Position numbers and translations under genes: made by a program. A DNA stretch of 64,000 nt from Nocardiopsis sp. FIRDI 009 (GTDB taxonomy: Bacteria; Actinomycetota; Actinomycetes; Streptosporangiales; Streptosporangiaceae), in assembly GCF_003386285.1 (NCBI RefSeq), contig NZ_QPNC01000031.1, positions 45,314 through 109,313 on the forward strand, in the 5' to 3' direction. Below the pieces are notes generated by a model, which worked only from the letters and a program-made list of their open reading frames with translations, was not told the origin of the DNA and searched no databases. Below are positions 7,238 through 15,962 of the stretch, one piece after another; positions within the stretch are counted from its first letter, which is position 1, and the number at the start of each line of letters is the position of its first letter.

Positions 7238-8386
7238 GTGAGACTGCGAGTAGACCGCGACGCCTTCGCCGAGGCGGTCGCCTGGACGGCCCGGGCGCTC
7301 CCCACCAGGCCCGCCGTTCCCGTGCTCGCGGGGATGCGGCTGGAGGTCTCCGGTGACGGAACCTCGCTGCACATGTCCGGGTTCGACTACGAGGTCTCCG
7401 CCCGCGCCTCGGTGGAGGTGCTCTCCGAGGAGCCCGGCGCCGCCCTCGTCCCCGGGCGCCTGCTCTCCGAGATCGTGCGGAACCTGCCGGAGGGCTCGGT
7501 GCGCATCGAGGAGGACGGGTCGAAACTGCTCGTCACGGGCGGGGCGGCCCGCTTCACCCTCGTCACCATGCCCCTGGAGGACTACCCCTCCCTGCCCGGG
7601 ATGCCCGACCGGATCGGCTCCGTGCCCGCCGACACCCTGGCCACGGCGGTCCGCCAGGTGGCCCCGGCCGCGAGCCGGGACGACACACTCCCCATGCTCA
7701 CCGGCGCCTACCTGGACTTCTCCGGTGACACGCTGACCGTGGTCGCGACCGACCGCTACCGCATCGCCGCCCGCGAACTGTGGTGGCGGCCCGAGGCCCC
7801 GGAGCTGCGGACGGCGGCGCTGGTGCCCGCGCGCACCCTCAACGACATCGTGCGCGGCCTGATCAGCCAGTCCAACGTGGACATCGCCCTGTCCGCGGGC
7901 GTGGCCGGCGCGGGAACGGCTCCGGGCGAGGGCATGATCGGCTTCGAGAACGGTGAGCGACGCACCACCACCCGCCTCATCGACAGCGATTTCGTCAAGT
8001 ACGCCTCGTGGTTCCCCGCCGAGTTCTCCGCACGGGCTGAGGTCGCGGTGGCGCCGCTGATCGCGGCGGTCAGGCGCGTCGCCCTGGTCGCGGACCGGTC
8101 CACGCCGCTGCGGCTGGCCTTCTCCGGGGACGAGGTCGTGCTGGAGGCGGGCTCGGGTGAGGACGCCGAGGCCGTCGAGACGATCGGGGTCGACTACGAG
8201 GGCGCCCCGCTGCGGGTGGCCTTCCGGCCGGACTACCTCGTGGACGGGCTGGCGGGGGTGGAGACCGACACCGCGCGCCTCAACTTCACCGAGCCGACCA
8301 AACCCGCCGTGTTCACCGACGTTCCGGCGAAGGAGGGCGACCATCCGTCCTTCCGCTATCTGGTGCAGCCGCTCCGGCTTTCCTGA
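7238..8386 (+). CDS. DNA polymerase III beta (sliding clamp) paralogue
   Basis: A 382-residue protein spanning three clamp domains. It begins MRLRVDRDAFAEAVAW; the middle carries LTVVATDRYRIAARE, the hallmark of DnaN, and the end is YLVQPLRLS, close to the normal clamp tail. Sliding clamps are dimeric rings that tether polymerases and repair enzymes to DNA. The usual actinobacterial dnaN sits beside dnaA and recF; none is here, so this is probably a second copy. A glycine-rich insertion (about residues 226-240) and the isolated location support paralogy. It is followed by a cluster of DnaA-box-like sites. A role in repair or mutagenesis is an inference. Confidence 0.85.
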   Translation: MRLRVDRDAFAEAVAWTARALPTRPAVPVLAGMRLEVSGDGTSLHMSGFDYEVSARASVEVLSEEPGAALVPGRLLSEIVRNLPEGSVRIEEDGSKLLVTGGAARFTLVTMPLEDYPSLPGMPDRIGSVPADTLATAVRQVAPAASRDDTLPMLTGAYLDFSGDTLTVVATDRYRIAARELWWRPEAPELRTAALVPARTLNDIVRGLISQSNVDIALSAGVAGAGTAPGEGMIGFENGERRTTTRLIDSDFVKYASWFPAEFSARAEVAVAPLIAAVRRVALVADRSTPLRLAFSGDEVVLEAGSGEDAEAVETIGVDYEGAPLRVAFRPDYLVDGLAGVETDTARLNFTEPTKPAVFTDVPAKEGDHPSFRYLVQPLRLS

Positions 8387-8414
8387 CCTGTGCTGACAGC
8401 GCTTTCGGTACGAC

Positions 8415-8581
8415 TTGTCCCCACGTGTCCACGGGTTATCCACAGGTTCGGTGCCATTCCTGTGGATAACCCAGGGTCATCGTCGTTCCAGATCCCCGAA
8501 GCAGCGCCGGAAATCCTTCGCATTCCGGCTTTGACATGCGAGAACGGCGAAGTCCCCCGCGATCGGGGGACCTGTGGACAA
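8415..8581. promoter_or_regulatory. DnaA-box cluster with a perfect inverted repeat
   Basis: TTATCCACA at 8436-8444 and its exact reverse at 8461-8469 sit inside 14-bp perfect inverted arms (8433-8446 and 8459-8472, 12-nt spacer). A third box in the form preferred by high-GC actinobacteria, TTGTCCACA (reverse), lies at 8573-8581, and a one-mismatch box at 8415-8423. The cluster lies between two convergent genes, so it is not an ordinary promoter. Confidence 0.7.
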
Positions 8582-8677
8582 CTCCGTGGACGGTGTGCCC
8601 GAACCTGTTCTTCGGAACGTTCACCCAGGGGGCCCGAACCCGGGCCGAAGCGAAGCGGAGGCCCGGAGGAACACGGC

Positions 8678-9514
8678 CTAGCCGCCGTCGGTCAGCGTCG
8701 ACGTCCCGCCGCCGGACACGGGGGTCTCCAGGCCCAGCTCCGCCTCCCGGCCGCGACGGTAGCCGGCGCGGTACCCGGCCGCGCTGTGGGTGCGTTCCGG
8801 GCGGTGCTTGCGCAGTTGCGGGAACTGTTTGTGGAACTCCTCGTTCACGCGGTGGATGTCATCCCGCAGCACGAGTTCCGCGCCCCGACCCGATTCGGAC
8901 ACCTCGGAGCCGTTCGACGCACCGCCGGACGCCTCCGCGGACGTGTTCTCCCGGAGCCGGGCCCGGAACTCCCGAATCCGCTCGGCCACCGCCCGCCCGT
9001 ACGCCCGGACGAACGAACGGTAGTAGCGTTTGCGCTCGGTCTCCAGTTCCGAACGCGTGTAATTGCGCAGCTCCCGGATATCGGTCACGTGCGACGAGCT
9101 CATGAACTTCGCGGACGCCTCCATCTGCATCGAGATCGACGGCAGCAGCATCCGCAGCGCGTCCAGCGCGCTGACCGTGCCCACGAGGATCATGGTGCGC
9201 TCGGTGTTGTCGGCCGTGTTGCCGCGTACCGCCGACTGACAGCCGTACGCCGCGGCGATGTCGGCCAGTGCCCGGACCCGGGCCTTCCCGTGGCCGCCCA
9301 CCCCCGGTACCGCGTAGTCCATGCGGCTGATCGCGTCGGGTTCTTCGCCCCGCTCCGCGCGGGCCTCGGCCTCGGCGATCGCGTGGCGGGTCATCAGCTC
9401 GGCGGCCTTGGCGGTGAACGCCTGGCTCTCGGCATCGGTGACCGCGGGGTCCTCCGCCATCCGGAGGAGCCCGCGGACCCGCTCGACCATCTTCTGACGA
9501 GCAGCTTCAGTCAT
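8678..9514 (-). CDS. DUF2786 domain protein
   Basis: A 278-residue protein whose N-terminus (VERVRGLLRMAEDPAVTDAE, then QAFTAKAAELMTRHAIAEAEA) is the DUF2786 motif, found in phage and actinobacterial proteins of unknown biochemical role. The middle third has no recognised motif; a charged helical stretch (RSELETERKRYYRSFVRAY) and a low-complexity Ser/Gly linker follow. The ATG at 9514 lies close to the end of the upstream membrane gene. It converges on the DnaN paralogue across the DnaA-box cluster. Function unknown. Confidence 0.75.
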   Translation of the reverse strand: MTEAARQKMVERVRGLLRMAEDPAVTDAESQAFTAKAAELMTRHAIAEAEARAERGEEPDAISRMDYAVPGVGGHGKARVRALADIAAAYGCQSAVRGNTADNTERTMILVGTVSALDALRMLLPSISMQMEASAKFMSSSHVTDIRELRNYTRSELETERKRYYRSFVRAYGRAVAERIREFRARLRENTSAEASGGASNGSEVSESGRGAELVLRDDIHRVNEEFHKQFPQLRKHRPERTHSAAGYRAGYRRGREAELGLETPVSGGGTSTLTDGG

Positions 9515-9578
9515 CGGCGCCCGGTTGTCTCCCGTAGGTGAGTGTTCTGGTTCCGCCCACGGGCGGAAAACACCGAGC

Positions 9579-10019
9579 CTAGGCGTTCTTGTTCCCGACC
9601 ACCATCGCGGTGACCCCGATGATCACCCACAGGACCAGGCCCACGCCCAGTCCGGCGAACACGGCGCCGAACAGCCCGCTGAAGATCGCGAAGCTGCCGA
9701 TCACGGACGCGATGTAGCTCATCACGGCGGTGGCGCCGCCGCCGAGCAGGGCGGGAGCGGTCGCGTAGCGGAACGGGTAGGTGGCGGCCCAACGGCGGCC
9801 GCGGCGGTCGCCCTTCTTGCGGATCACACCGCCGATCCCACCGATCAGGGCGAAGAAGAAGATACCGGTCGTCACAGCACCGGGGATTCCGGACAGGCCG
9901 AAGTTCATCAGGAAGGACAGGGCGGCGGCCACCGAGCCACCCGCGACCGACGCCCCCCAGGGCCAGATCATCGTCGCCGAGGCGACGGGAGTGAATGCGT
10001 TACCGCGCTCCAGCGTCAT
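9579..10019 (-). CDS. Four-helix integral membrane protein of unknown function
   Basis: A 146-residue protein with about four hydrophobic segments (roughly 18-40, 45-65, 86-108, 115-140) and a basic cytoplasmic loop (RKKGDRRGRRW). ATG 10019 has a TGGAGCGG site 8 nt upstream; the longer upstream frame is not supported. No family is recognisable. It may share a transcript with the DUF2786 gene 64 bp downstream, although a short TTCCGCCC/GGGCGGAA hairpin at 9551-9568 lies between them. Confidence 0.6.
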   Translation of the reverse strand: MTLERGNAFTPVASATMIWPWGASVAGGSVAAALSFLMNFGLSGIPGAVTTGIFFFALIGGIGGVIRKKGDRRGRRWAATYPFRYATAPALLGGGATAVMSYIASVIGSFAIFSGLFGAVFAGLGVGLVLWVIIGVTAMVVGNKNA

Positions 10020-10218
10020 GTTCACCGCTCCAGTCGAATCGTGTGACGTCCGCTCGTGGCACGGCCGTCCCCTCCAGCATGCGCCCCGGGGGTCCGTCGG
10101 GGCATCAGGGCTAGTCCCTGACCTTCCCCCCAATTCGCTCGCGCATGTCCGCCCACCGTCGACCTGTGGACGCACGGTGCGCTCCGCGTCCGGCGCCGTG
10201 CCTTCGGGGGTGCAACGA

Positions 10219-10725
10219 TCAGGCGTCCGCCGGAGTGCCCGGACCGACCCCGTTCCCGATGACGGCCAGGTCCTCCCTCAGGTACGACCAGGTCGAACGG
10301 AAGGCCGGGAGCAGGGGCAGCGACGCCGTCTCCGCCACGGGCACCCACCGGATCTCCGCGCTCTCGGAGTTGCCGGGGCGGAACGGCACCAGGTCGGGGG
10401 TGCGGGCCAGGAAGGTGTCGTACCGCCACACGGTCAGGTCGTGCTCGTAGCTGCCGATGACGGTGAACTCGCCGAGGTCCCCCGCCACCTCCTCGCGGAA
10501 CTCGCGCACGGCGGCCTCCAACGGGGTCTCGTCGCGGTTGCGCGCCCCTCCGGGGATGCCCCAGGTGCCGCCCATGTGGGTCCATCCGGCGCGGTACTGG
10601 AGGAGGACGTGTCCGGTTCCGGCCACGTCCGTGGCGTACAGCAGCAGCCCGGCCGCCCCGTACACCCCCCACCGCCGGGTCCCGTCGGGCAGGCTCACCC
10701 AGCCGTTTCCGTCGCCGTCCTGCAT
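10219..10725 (-). CDS. Nudix hydrolase
   Basis: A 168-residue protein with a complete Nudix box: GG, then ARNRDETPLEAAVREFREEV, then AGD (about residues 58-82). It fits the GX5EX7REUXEEXGU pattern with U being hydrophobic. Nudix enzymes hydrolyse nucleoside diphosphates linked to another moiety; substrate unknown. A GGGAGG site precedes the ATG at 10725. The gene is monocistronic, with a DUF4352-like gene upstream in the same direction after a 120-bp gap. The C-terminal half (WVPVAETASLPLLPAFRSTW) is typical of MutT-like members. Confidence 0.85.
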   Translation of the reverse strand: MQDGDGNGWVSLPDGTRRWGVYGAAGLLLYATDVAGTGHVLLQYRAGWTHMGGTWGIPGGARNRDETPLEAAVREFREEVAGDLGEFTVIGSYEHDLTVWRYDTFLARTPDLVPFRPGNSESAEIRWVPVAETASLPLLPAFRSTWSYLREDLAVIGNGVGPGTPADA

Positions 10726-10846
10726 CAGGCGCCTCCCTCTCTCGCGTCGCGCTCGGCCGACCGACCGTCCACCCTTCCCGGACAACGATCCGCCACGCAC
10801 GATGATGCCCGCAGAGCGGGGATCATGCCCGTCGGCCGCGGCCCGT

Positions 10847-11467
10847 TCACCCTCTCACCACCTCGGCGGCCTCCTCGGGCCGTCGTTCCGGAGGCGTGAG
10901 CGTGACGCCGGAGCGGTCGCCCGCCACGTCCGCGGCGTCGATCCCGAGGCCGACCGTGGCCCGCGCGGCCAGGCGGGGGTCGGCCCCGCCGACGTGGGTG
11001 AGGGCCAGGGACGGCCGGTCCAGCCGGTCCTCGGGGACCTCGAAGACGAAGGCGCCGTGGACCGGGACCGCGGCCGGGAACGCCGTGTCGCCGTCGAGGG
11101 CGTCGCGGAACCAGAGCGACGGGGAGTAGGTGGTCCGATCGGCCATCACCAGCTCGGCGCTCGTGGCGTCGAGCGTCGTCCCGGTGGCCGTGACCCGTAC
11201 CCACACCACCACCCACACCCCGTTGGCCTCGACGGGCTGCGGCGCCAGTCCCGAGGTGTCGGTCACGGTGCCGGTGACCCGGACGTCGGTGACCTCGACG
11301 GTGAACTCGTCGGTGGCCACGGCCGCGCTCCGCCGTCCCTCGGTGTCGATCGGCCCGACGACGCCGTGTTCGGCCGTCCGGAGCCACTGGAGTCCCAGCA
11401 CCGCCGCGCCGAGAGCGACGCAGAGGGCGAACCGCAGCGATCGCCGGTTCGGGGGGCGGGGACGCAC
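10847..11467 (-). CDS. Membrane-anchored DUF4352-like extracellular protein
   Basis: A 206-residue protein with an N-terminal signal anchor (about 13-28, RFALCVALGAAVLGLQWL) and an extracellular beta-rich domain containing a VWVVVWVRVTATGTT strand, the pattern of DUF4352-like immunoglobulin-fold domains. Such domains are common in actinobacterial surface lipoproteins of unknown role. The GTG start at 11467 comes one base after the stop of the upstream gene (TGACGTG), so the two are translationally coupled. Its partner has the same overall architecture, suggesting that they act together at the cell surface. Confidence 0.6.
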   Translation of the reverse strand: MRPRPPNRRSLRFALCVALGAAVLGLQWLRTAEHGVVGPIDTEGRRSAAVATDEFTVEVTDVRVTGTVTDTSGLAPQPVEANGVWVVVWVRVTATGTTLDATSAELVMADRTTYSPSLWFRDALDGDTAFPAAVPVHGAFVFEVPEDRLDRPSLALTHVGGADPRLAARATVGLGIDAADVAGDRSGVTLTPPERRPEEAAEVVRG

Positions 11468-11468
11468 G

Positions 11469-12077
11469 TCAGCCTCCGTCCAGGGGGAGGGTCACCGAAC
11501 CGGCCACCAGGGCGCCCCGGACCCAGAGCGGGGCTCCGTCGCCGCTCGCCGAGATCCGCTCCGAGCGGTGCACGGTCATGACCAGGTCCGTGGGGCCCTC
11601 GAGCTGGCCGGAGTCCTCGACGGGCAGGCTGAGCACGGCCGCCTCGGGCATGTGCGGCTGGAGGCGGGTGACGGGGCCGTTCGGGTGGCGGACCAGGCGC
11701 AGTGACGGGGGCGGTCCCGCGAGTTCGGTCCCACCGGGTTCGAGCACGAAGCGTGAGGTCTGCCCGATGTGGGACACCTCCAGCGGCTCGGAGCCGGTGT
11801 TCTCCACGTCGACGCGGATCCGGACCTCGGGGCCGGACTCCCCTCGGCCGATCTCGGCGCACAGCGGGGTGACCCGGTACCGGAGGGTGTCCAGCTCGGT
11901 TCCCGGGGGCAGGCTGCCGGTGCGGGTGTCGGCGGGTTCGAGCCCGCCGAACGCGACCACGGCGGCGAGTGCGACCACCGAGAGGACGCCCGTGGCCACC
12001 ACGATCCCCACACGTCTGCGGGGATCGGCGGGGAGGAGGCGTGACCGCCGGGGGTCGGCGTCGGCATGCTGGACCAC
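11469..12077 (-). CDS. Membrane-anchored protein, partner of the DUF4352-like gene
   Basis: About 202 residues if started at GTG 12077; the start is uncertain (ATG 12122 is in frame but has no better ribosome-binding site). A basic N-terminus (DPRRSRLLPADPRRR) is followed by one transmembrane segment (VGIVVATGVLSVVALAAVVA) and an extracellular beta-rich domain with IRVDVENTGSEPLEVSH, a fold of the DUF4352/NEAT-like immunoglobulin type. First gene of a two-gene leftward operon; the stop codon is one base from the next start. Function unknown. Confidence 0.55.
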   Translation of the reverse strand: MVQHADADPRRSRLLPADPRRRVGIVVATGVLSVVALAAVVAFGGLEPADTRTGSLPPGTELDTLRYRVTPLCAEIGRGESGPEVRIRVDVENTGSEPLEVSHIGQTSRFVLEPGGTELAGPPPSLRLVRHPNGPVTRLQPHMPEAAVLSLPVEDSGQLEGPTDLVMTVHRSERISASGDGAPLWVRGALVAGSVTLPLDGG

Positions 12078-12578
12078 GAAGAGGAATTCTACGGGCGAAG
12101 CCGGACACGTGCCCTGAAACATTCGAAAAGGTTCATCTGGCGGGTGGGAGTTCCTCCGGTACGGATATGGGGCGCCCTCACGGTGCCGTTTCGCTCTCCC
12201 GCAGTGCGCGAGGCATGAGGGAACGGCCTTCTCCGGTGCGCTGAGAAACTCCCCCGGCGACGTGATCCCGCGCACTCCGTGAACGCTTTCGTTCTGTCCG
12301 CATTCGGCCAGGCACTGGCCGAAAGAGCGGAATGGGACCCAGGGTGTATGGGGCACGACGTTCCGTCAGTCGAAGCGGTGGGCACGCGCTGAAAGCGGAC
12401 TGTAAGTGGAACGGAAGAGGATGTCTTCAGTGTGGAACACGTTCGACGCGACCGGTTCCCGCGAGAGGACGGCTCGTGAGTGCAGGCCGGTCCGACGTTC
12501 GTTGGACACATGCCACCCGTGGCGTGTCGCAGGCGGAACCGCCGCGGGTGGCCCTCCGTCGTAGGAGGTAGATCCCCC
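12078..12578. other. 500-bp non-coding gap between divergent genes
   Basis: No convincing gene on either strand; translations are low-complexity. It must hold the promoter of the leftward membrane-protein pair and of the rightward 79-aa gene. An inverted repeat TTCGGCCA/TGGCCGAA (12303-12323, 5-nt loop) lies in the middle. Confidence 0.6.
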
Positions 12579-12818
12579 ATGATGCTGCACAGACGGCGTA
12601 GGGCGACGTTACGGCTCTACACGAGTGCGGTGAGAAAAGGAGTGCGCGTGCCCGGGATGTTGACCATCGACGACCGGTTCGAGGCGATCGTCGCCGGTGA
12701 GGAGACGCTGCTGAAGCTCAGTCCGATGCGCGAGCCCGATCCGGACCGCACCACCTCGGAGGAGGAACAGCCCGCACGGAACGCGCCCGCCGAGGAGGAC
12801 GACGGGGACGGCAGGTAA
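12579..12818 (+). CDS. 79-aa protein, basic head and acidic tail, unknown
   Basis: The start ATG at 12579 has a perfect AGGAGG 10 nt upstream, strong evidence for a real gene. The protein begins MMLHRRRRATLRLYTSAVRK (basic), has a short central part (MLTIDDRFEAIVAGEETLLK) and ends in a run of Glu, Asp and Pro. No transmembrane segment or known domain. It sits 113 bp upstream of the SARP regulator with a 12-bp inverted repeat between them. A leader-core type peptide precursor is possible from its charge split, but no modification enzyme is nearby. A small regulatory partner of the SARP protein is another possibility. Confidence 0.6.
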   Translation: MMLHRRRRATLRLYTSAVRKGVRVPGMLTIDDRFEAIVAGEETLLKLSPMREPDPDRTTSEEEQPARNAPAEEDDGDGR

Positions 12819-12838
12819 TCCGCCGAGAGGTGTCCGGT

Positions 12839-12876
12839 CACTCCGAGTACGCGTGCAGAGGGGGGTACTCGGAGTG
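12839..12876. promoter_or_regulatory. Perfect 12-bp inverted repeat upstream of the SARP gene
   Basis: CACTCCGAGTAC at 12839-12850 and its complement at 12865-12876 around a 14-nt loop. It could be a terminator of the 79-aa gene (no T-tract) or an operator 56 bp before the SARP start. SARP proteins bind direct repeats, so a different regulator or termination is more likely. Confidence 0.6.
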
Positions 12877-12931
12877 TTCGGTGCGGACGCATTCTCGTTG
12901 CGCGTGAATTCCCCTTGTAGGGTTGCCTCTT

Positions 12932-15931
12932 GTGGAATTCGGCGTGCTCGGCCCCATTGTCGCGTGGTCCGGAGGTCGACAGCTGTCGGTCGGCGGGCCG
13001 CGCCAGCGCTGTGTGCTCGGGGCCCTGCTGCTCCACCTCGGACGTGAGGTCACGGTCGATCAGCTGATCTCCTACCTCTGGAACGACGATCCTCCGCGCA
13101 CGGCGAGATCGGTCATCCAGGTTCAGATCCACCACCTGCGCCAGCTGCTCTCCGACAGCATCGTCACGACCTCCGGCGGTTACCTGCTGGACGTCGCCCC
13201 GGAGAGCGTCGACCTGCACCGGTTCCGGAACCTGCGCGAGCGCGCCGCCAACGCCGAACCGGAGGTCGCGGTCGAACTCCTGGAGCGGGCGTTGGCCTGC
13301 TGGCGGGGGGTCCCGTTCTCCGGGGTCGGCTCCGACTTCCTCGAACACTCGGTCGTCGTCCCCCTGCGGGAGGAGTGGTGGTCCGCCGTCGTCGCGTGGG
13401 CGTCGCACGCCCTCGCCCTCGGTCGGCAGGCGGAGGTGGTGTCCCGGCTCACCCCGATGGTGAGCGAGGAGCCGTTCCGGGAGCGGTTGCACCATCTGCT
13501 GATCACCGCCCTGTGGCGGGACAACGAACGCGCCAAGGCGCTTGCCGTGTACGAGACCTTCCGGACCAACCTCGCCGAGGAGCTCGGGGTCGATCCGGGA
13601 CCGGAACTCACCGCCCTGCACGGGAGGATCCTCCGGGACGAGGCGCGGACCCACCGGGGGGAGACCCCCCGGGACCCCGAAGAAGGGCACGACGCCGGTT
13701 TCGTGGTGCGCAACGACCTGCCGCGCGACCTGCCGGACTTCACCGGTCGCCGGGAGCACCTGCGGCTTCTGGAGGACGTGGCCAGCGATGACGACGAGCG
13801 CGCCAAGGTCTGCGTGATCACCGGGGCCGGGGGCGAGGGGAAGACCACCACCGCGGTCCGTTTCGGCTACGAGTCCGCCAAGCGCTTCCCCGACGGGCAG
13901 CTGTTCATCGACCTCTACGGGTACACGGCGAACAAGGAGCCGCTCGACCCGTCCTCGGCGCTGGCGGCGCTCCTGCGCGCGGTCGGGGTGCGGCCCGAGT
14001 CGGTTCCCGAGTCCCTCGACGAGCGGTCGGCGTTGTGGCGGGCCACGCTCATGGGGCGCAGGGTGCTGGTCATCCTGGACAACGCGGCCAGTTACGCGCA
14101 GGTCAGCCCGCTTCTTCCGTCCTCCCCCGGGTCGATGACCCTCATCACGACCCGCAACGACCTCTCCGGTCTGAGCGGTGCGCGGTTCCTCTCCCTGGGG
14201 ATGTTCGACGAGGCGACCTCACTGGAACTCCTCGAAAGGGTCGTCGGCGGGGACCGCGTACGCGGTGAGCCGGAGGCGGCGCGTGACATCGTCCGCATCT
14301 GCGGCGGCCTCCCCCTGGCGCTCCGGGTCATCGCGGGTCGCATGGTGAGCCGTCCCCGCTGGTCGTTCGCGCACGTCGCCAGGCGGCTCGGCGAGCGCAA
14401 CCGCACGTTCCGCGAGCTGCGGGTCGAGGGGCAGAGCGTGGAGTCCGCGATCGACCTCTCCTACCAGAGCCTCACCGACGACCAACGGCGTGCCTTCCTC
14501 ATGCTCGGCCTGATGATCGGGAACACGGTCGACCTGGGCGGGGCGGCCGCACTGCTGGACGTGGAACTGGAGGAGGCCGACGACACCCTCCAGGAACTCG
14601 TCGGTGTGTGCCTCCTGAACGAGCCGAAGGGGGACGTGTACCGGCTCCACGACCTGATCAGGTCCTTCTCCCTGGACCGTGCGCTCACCGAGTTCGACGG
14701 CCGGCAGGTCGAGTCCGCGCGGACCCGGCTGGCGGGCTTCTACCTGGAGACCGCTCAGCACGCGGCGGAGCTCATGGGCACGCACGCGCACGCGGACGCC
14801 GACGCGGAACGGCCGCGGCACCGCACCTACCTGTCGGACCGGGAGGACGCGGAGAACTGGTTCTCCCTCCATCAGGAGAACCTGACGGACACGGTCGAGT
14901 ACTTCGCCGCGGGCGACAACGGTGACAGCGCCTGGCGCCTGGCGGAGTCGGTGTGGCGGTACTACGCGCTCCACGGCCACATGTCGCTGCTGCTCAGTTC
15001 GCAACAGCGGGCGTTCCAGGTCAGCGACAGGCAGGGGAACCGGCGCGGCCGGGCGGTGACCCTCATCGGGCTGGGGATCGCCCACTGCCTCTCGGGGCGG
15101 TTCGACGAATCCCTGGAGATGCTCACGGAGGCGCGGGACCTGCTGGAGTCGGTCGGGGACGCCAGGGGGATGATCCGCGCGCTGGCCAACCTGGCCATGG
15201 TGTACGAGCGGCTGGGCCGGTTCGAGGACGCCAGAGCGGCGATGGGGGGTGTCCTGGAGTACGCGATGAGTGTCGGGGACACGAGGGTGGAGGCGTTGCA
15301 GTCGGGCAACCTGGCCATGATCCACCGTGTACTGGGGGAGTACCGGGAGGCACTGGACTACTGCGAGCGGGCGCTGCGCAAGTCCAGCGGCGACGACAAC
15401 GGAGACCTGGAGTCACGGGCGAAGCTCACCATGGGAGAGGCCCACCTCGGTCTCGGTGACCTGGAGAGCGCCTTCCGTGCCCTGAACGACGCCATGGAGC
15501 GCGCCCGGCGGTCGCAGCTCGTGGCGAGCCAGATCTACATCCACAACGCCCTCGGCGTCGCCCACCGGGCCGCCGGCCACTGGGACCAGGCGGTCGAGTG
15601 CCACACCGAGGCACTGGCGCTCGGCGAGGCGTCGGGCAACCGGAGCGGGGACGCGGAGATCCGCACCGATCTCGGTATGACCCACCACGCCGCCGGGCGC
15701 CACGAGGAGGCCGCCGCCGAGTTGGCGGAGGCCCACGCCCTGGCCGTCGAGCGCGGTGAGCGCTACATCGCGGCGCGGGCCGCGCTCGCCCTGGGGCGGC
15801 TCCCGGAACCGGTGATGCCCGCCGACCGCGCCCGCGCACTCCTCCGGGACGCCGAACGGACCCTGGCCGGGATGGCGGTTCCCGAGGCGGAGCAGGCCCG
15901 CGCGGCCCTGGCCTCGCTCGACGCCGGCTGA
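12932..15931 (+). CDS. AfsR-type SARP transcriptional regulator with NB-ARC and TPR domains
   Basis: A 999-residue protein starting MEFGVLGP at GTG 12932 (TTG 12923 is an alternative; AGGG lies 9 nt before the GTG, and SARPs usually begin MEFRVLG). Domains: OmpR-like DNA-binding (about 1-90), bacterial transcriptional activation domain (95-240), NB-ARC ATPase with P-loop GAGGEGKTT near residue 300 and VLVILDNA Walker B, then a TPR solenoid (about 670-930) with repeated LGEYREALDYCERAL-like units. AfsR-type proteins activate secondary metabolism or differentiation in response to signals and phosphorylation. No biosynthetic cluster is adjacent, so it is an orphan, possibly pleiotropic, regulator. 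Confidence 0.93.
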   Translation: MEFGVLGPIVAWSGGRQLSVGGPRQRCVLGALLLHLGREVTVDQLISYLWNDDPPRTARSVIQVQIHHLRQLLSDSIVTTSGGYLLDVAPESVDLHRFRNLRERAANAEPEVAVELLERALACWRGVPFSGVGSDFLEHSVVVPLREEWWSAVVAWASHALALGRQAEVVSRLTPMVSEEPFRERLHHLLITALWRDNERAKALAVYETFRTNLAEELGVDPGPELTALHGRILRDEARTHRGETPRDPEEGHDAGFVVRNDLPRDLPDFTGRREHLRLLEDVASDDDERAKVCVITGAGGEGKTTTAVRFGYESAKRFPDGQLFIDLYGYTANKEPLDPSSALAALLRAVGVRPESVPESLDERSALWRATLMGRRVLVILDNAASYAQVSPLLPSSPGSMTLITTRNDLSGLSGARFLSLGMFDEATSLELLERVVGGDRVRGEPEAARDIVRICGGLPLALRVIAGRMVSRPRWSFAHVARRLGERNRTFRELRVEGQSVESAIDLSYQSLTDDQRRAFLMLGLMIGNTVDLGGAAALLDVELEEADDTLQELVGVCLLNEPKGDVYRLHDLIRSFSLDRALTEFDGRQVESARTRLAGFYLETAQHAAELMGTHAHADADAERPRHRTYLSDREDAENWFSLHQENLTDTVEYFAAGDNGDSAWRLAESVWRYYALHGHMSLLLSSQQRAFQVSDRQGNRRGRAVTLIGLGIAHCLSGRFDESLEMLTEARDLLESVGDARGMIRALANLAMVYERLGRFEDARAAMGGVLEYAMSVGDTRVEALQSGNLAMIHRVLGEYREALDYCERALRKSSGDDNGDLESRAKLTMGEAHLGLGDLESAFRALNDAMERARRSQLVASQIYIHNALGVAHRAAGHWDQAVECHTEALALGEASGNRSGDAEIRTDLGMTHHAAGRHEEAAAELAEAHALAVERGERYIAARAALALGRLPEPVMPADRARALLRDAERTLAGMAVPEAEQARAALASLDAG

Positions 15932-15962
15932 GGGCGGTCCGCCCGCGGGCGCCTCCGCCCGT

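Noticed and set aside
8386..8678. oriC at the DnaA-box cluster
   Set aside because: Only three strong boxes, no dnaA nearby, and the boxes lie downstream of, not upstream of, the clamp gene; the usual actinobacterial oriC has many boxes between dnaA and dnaN.
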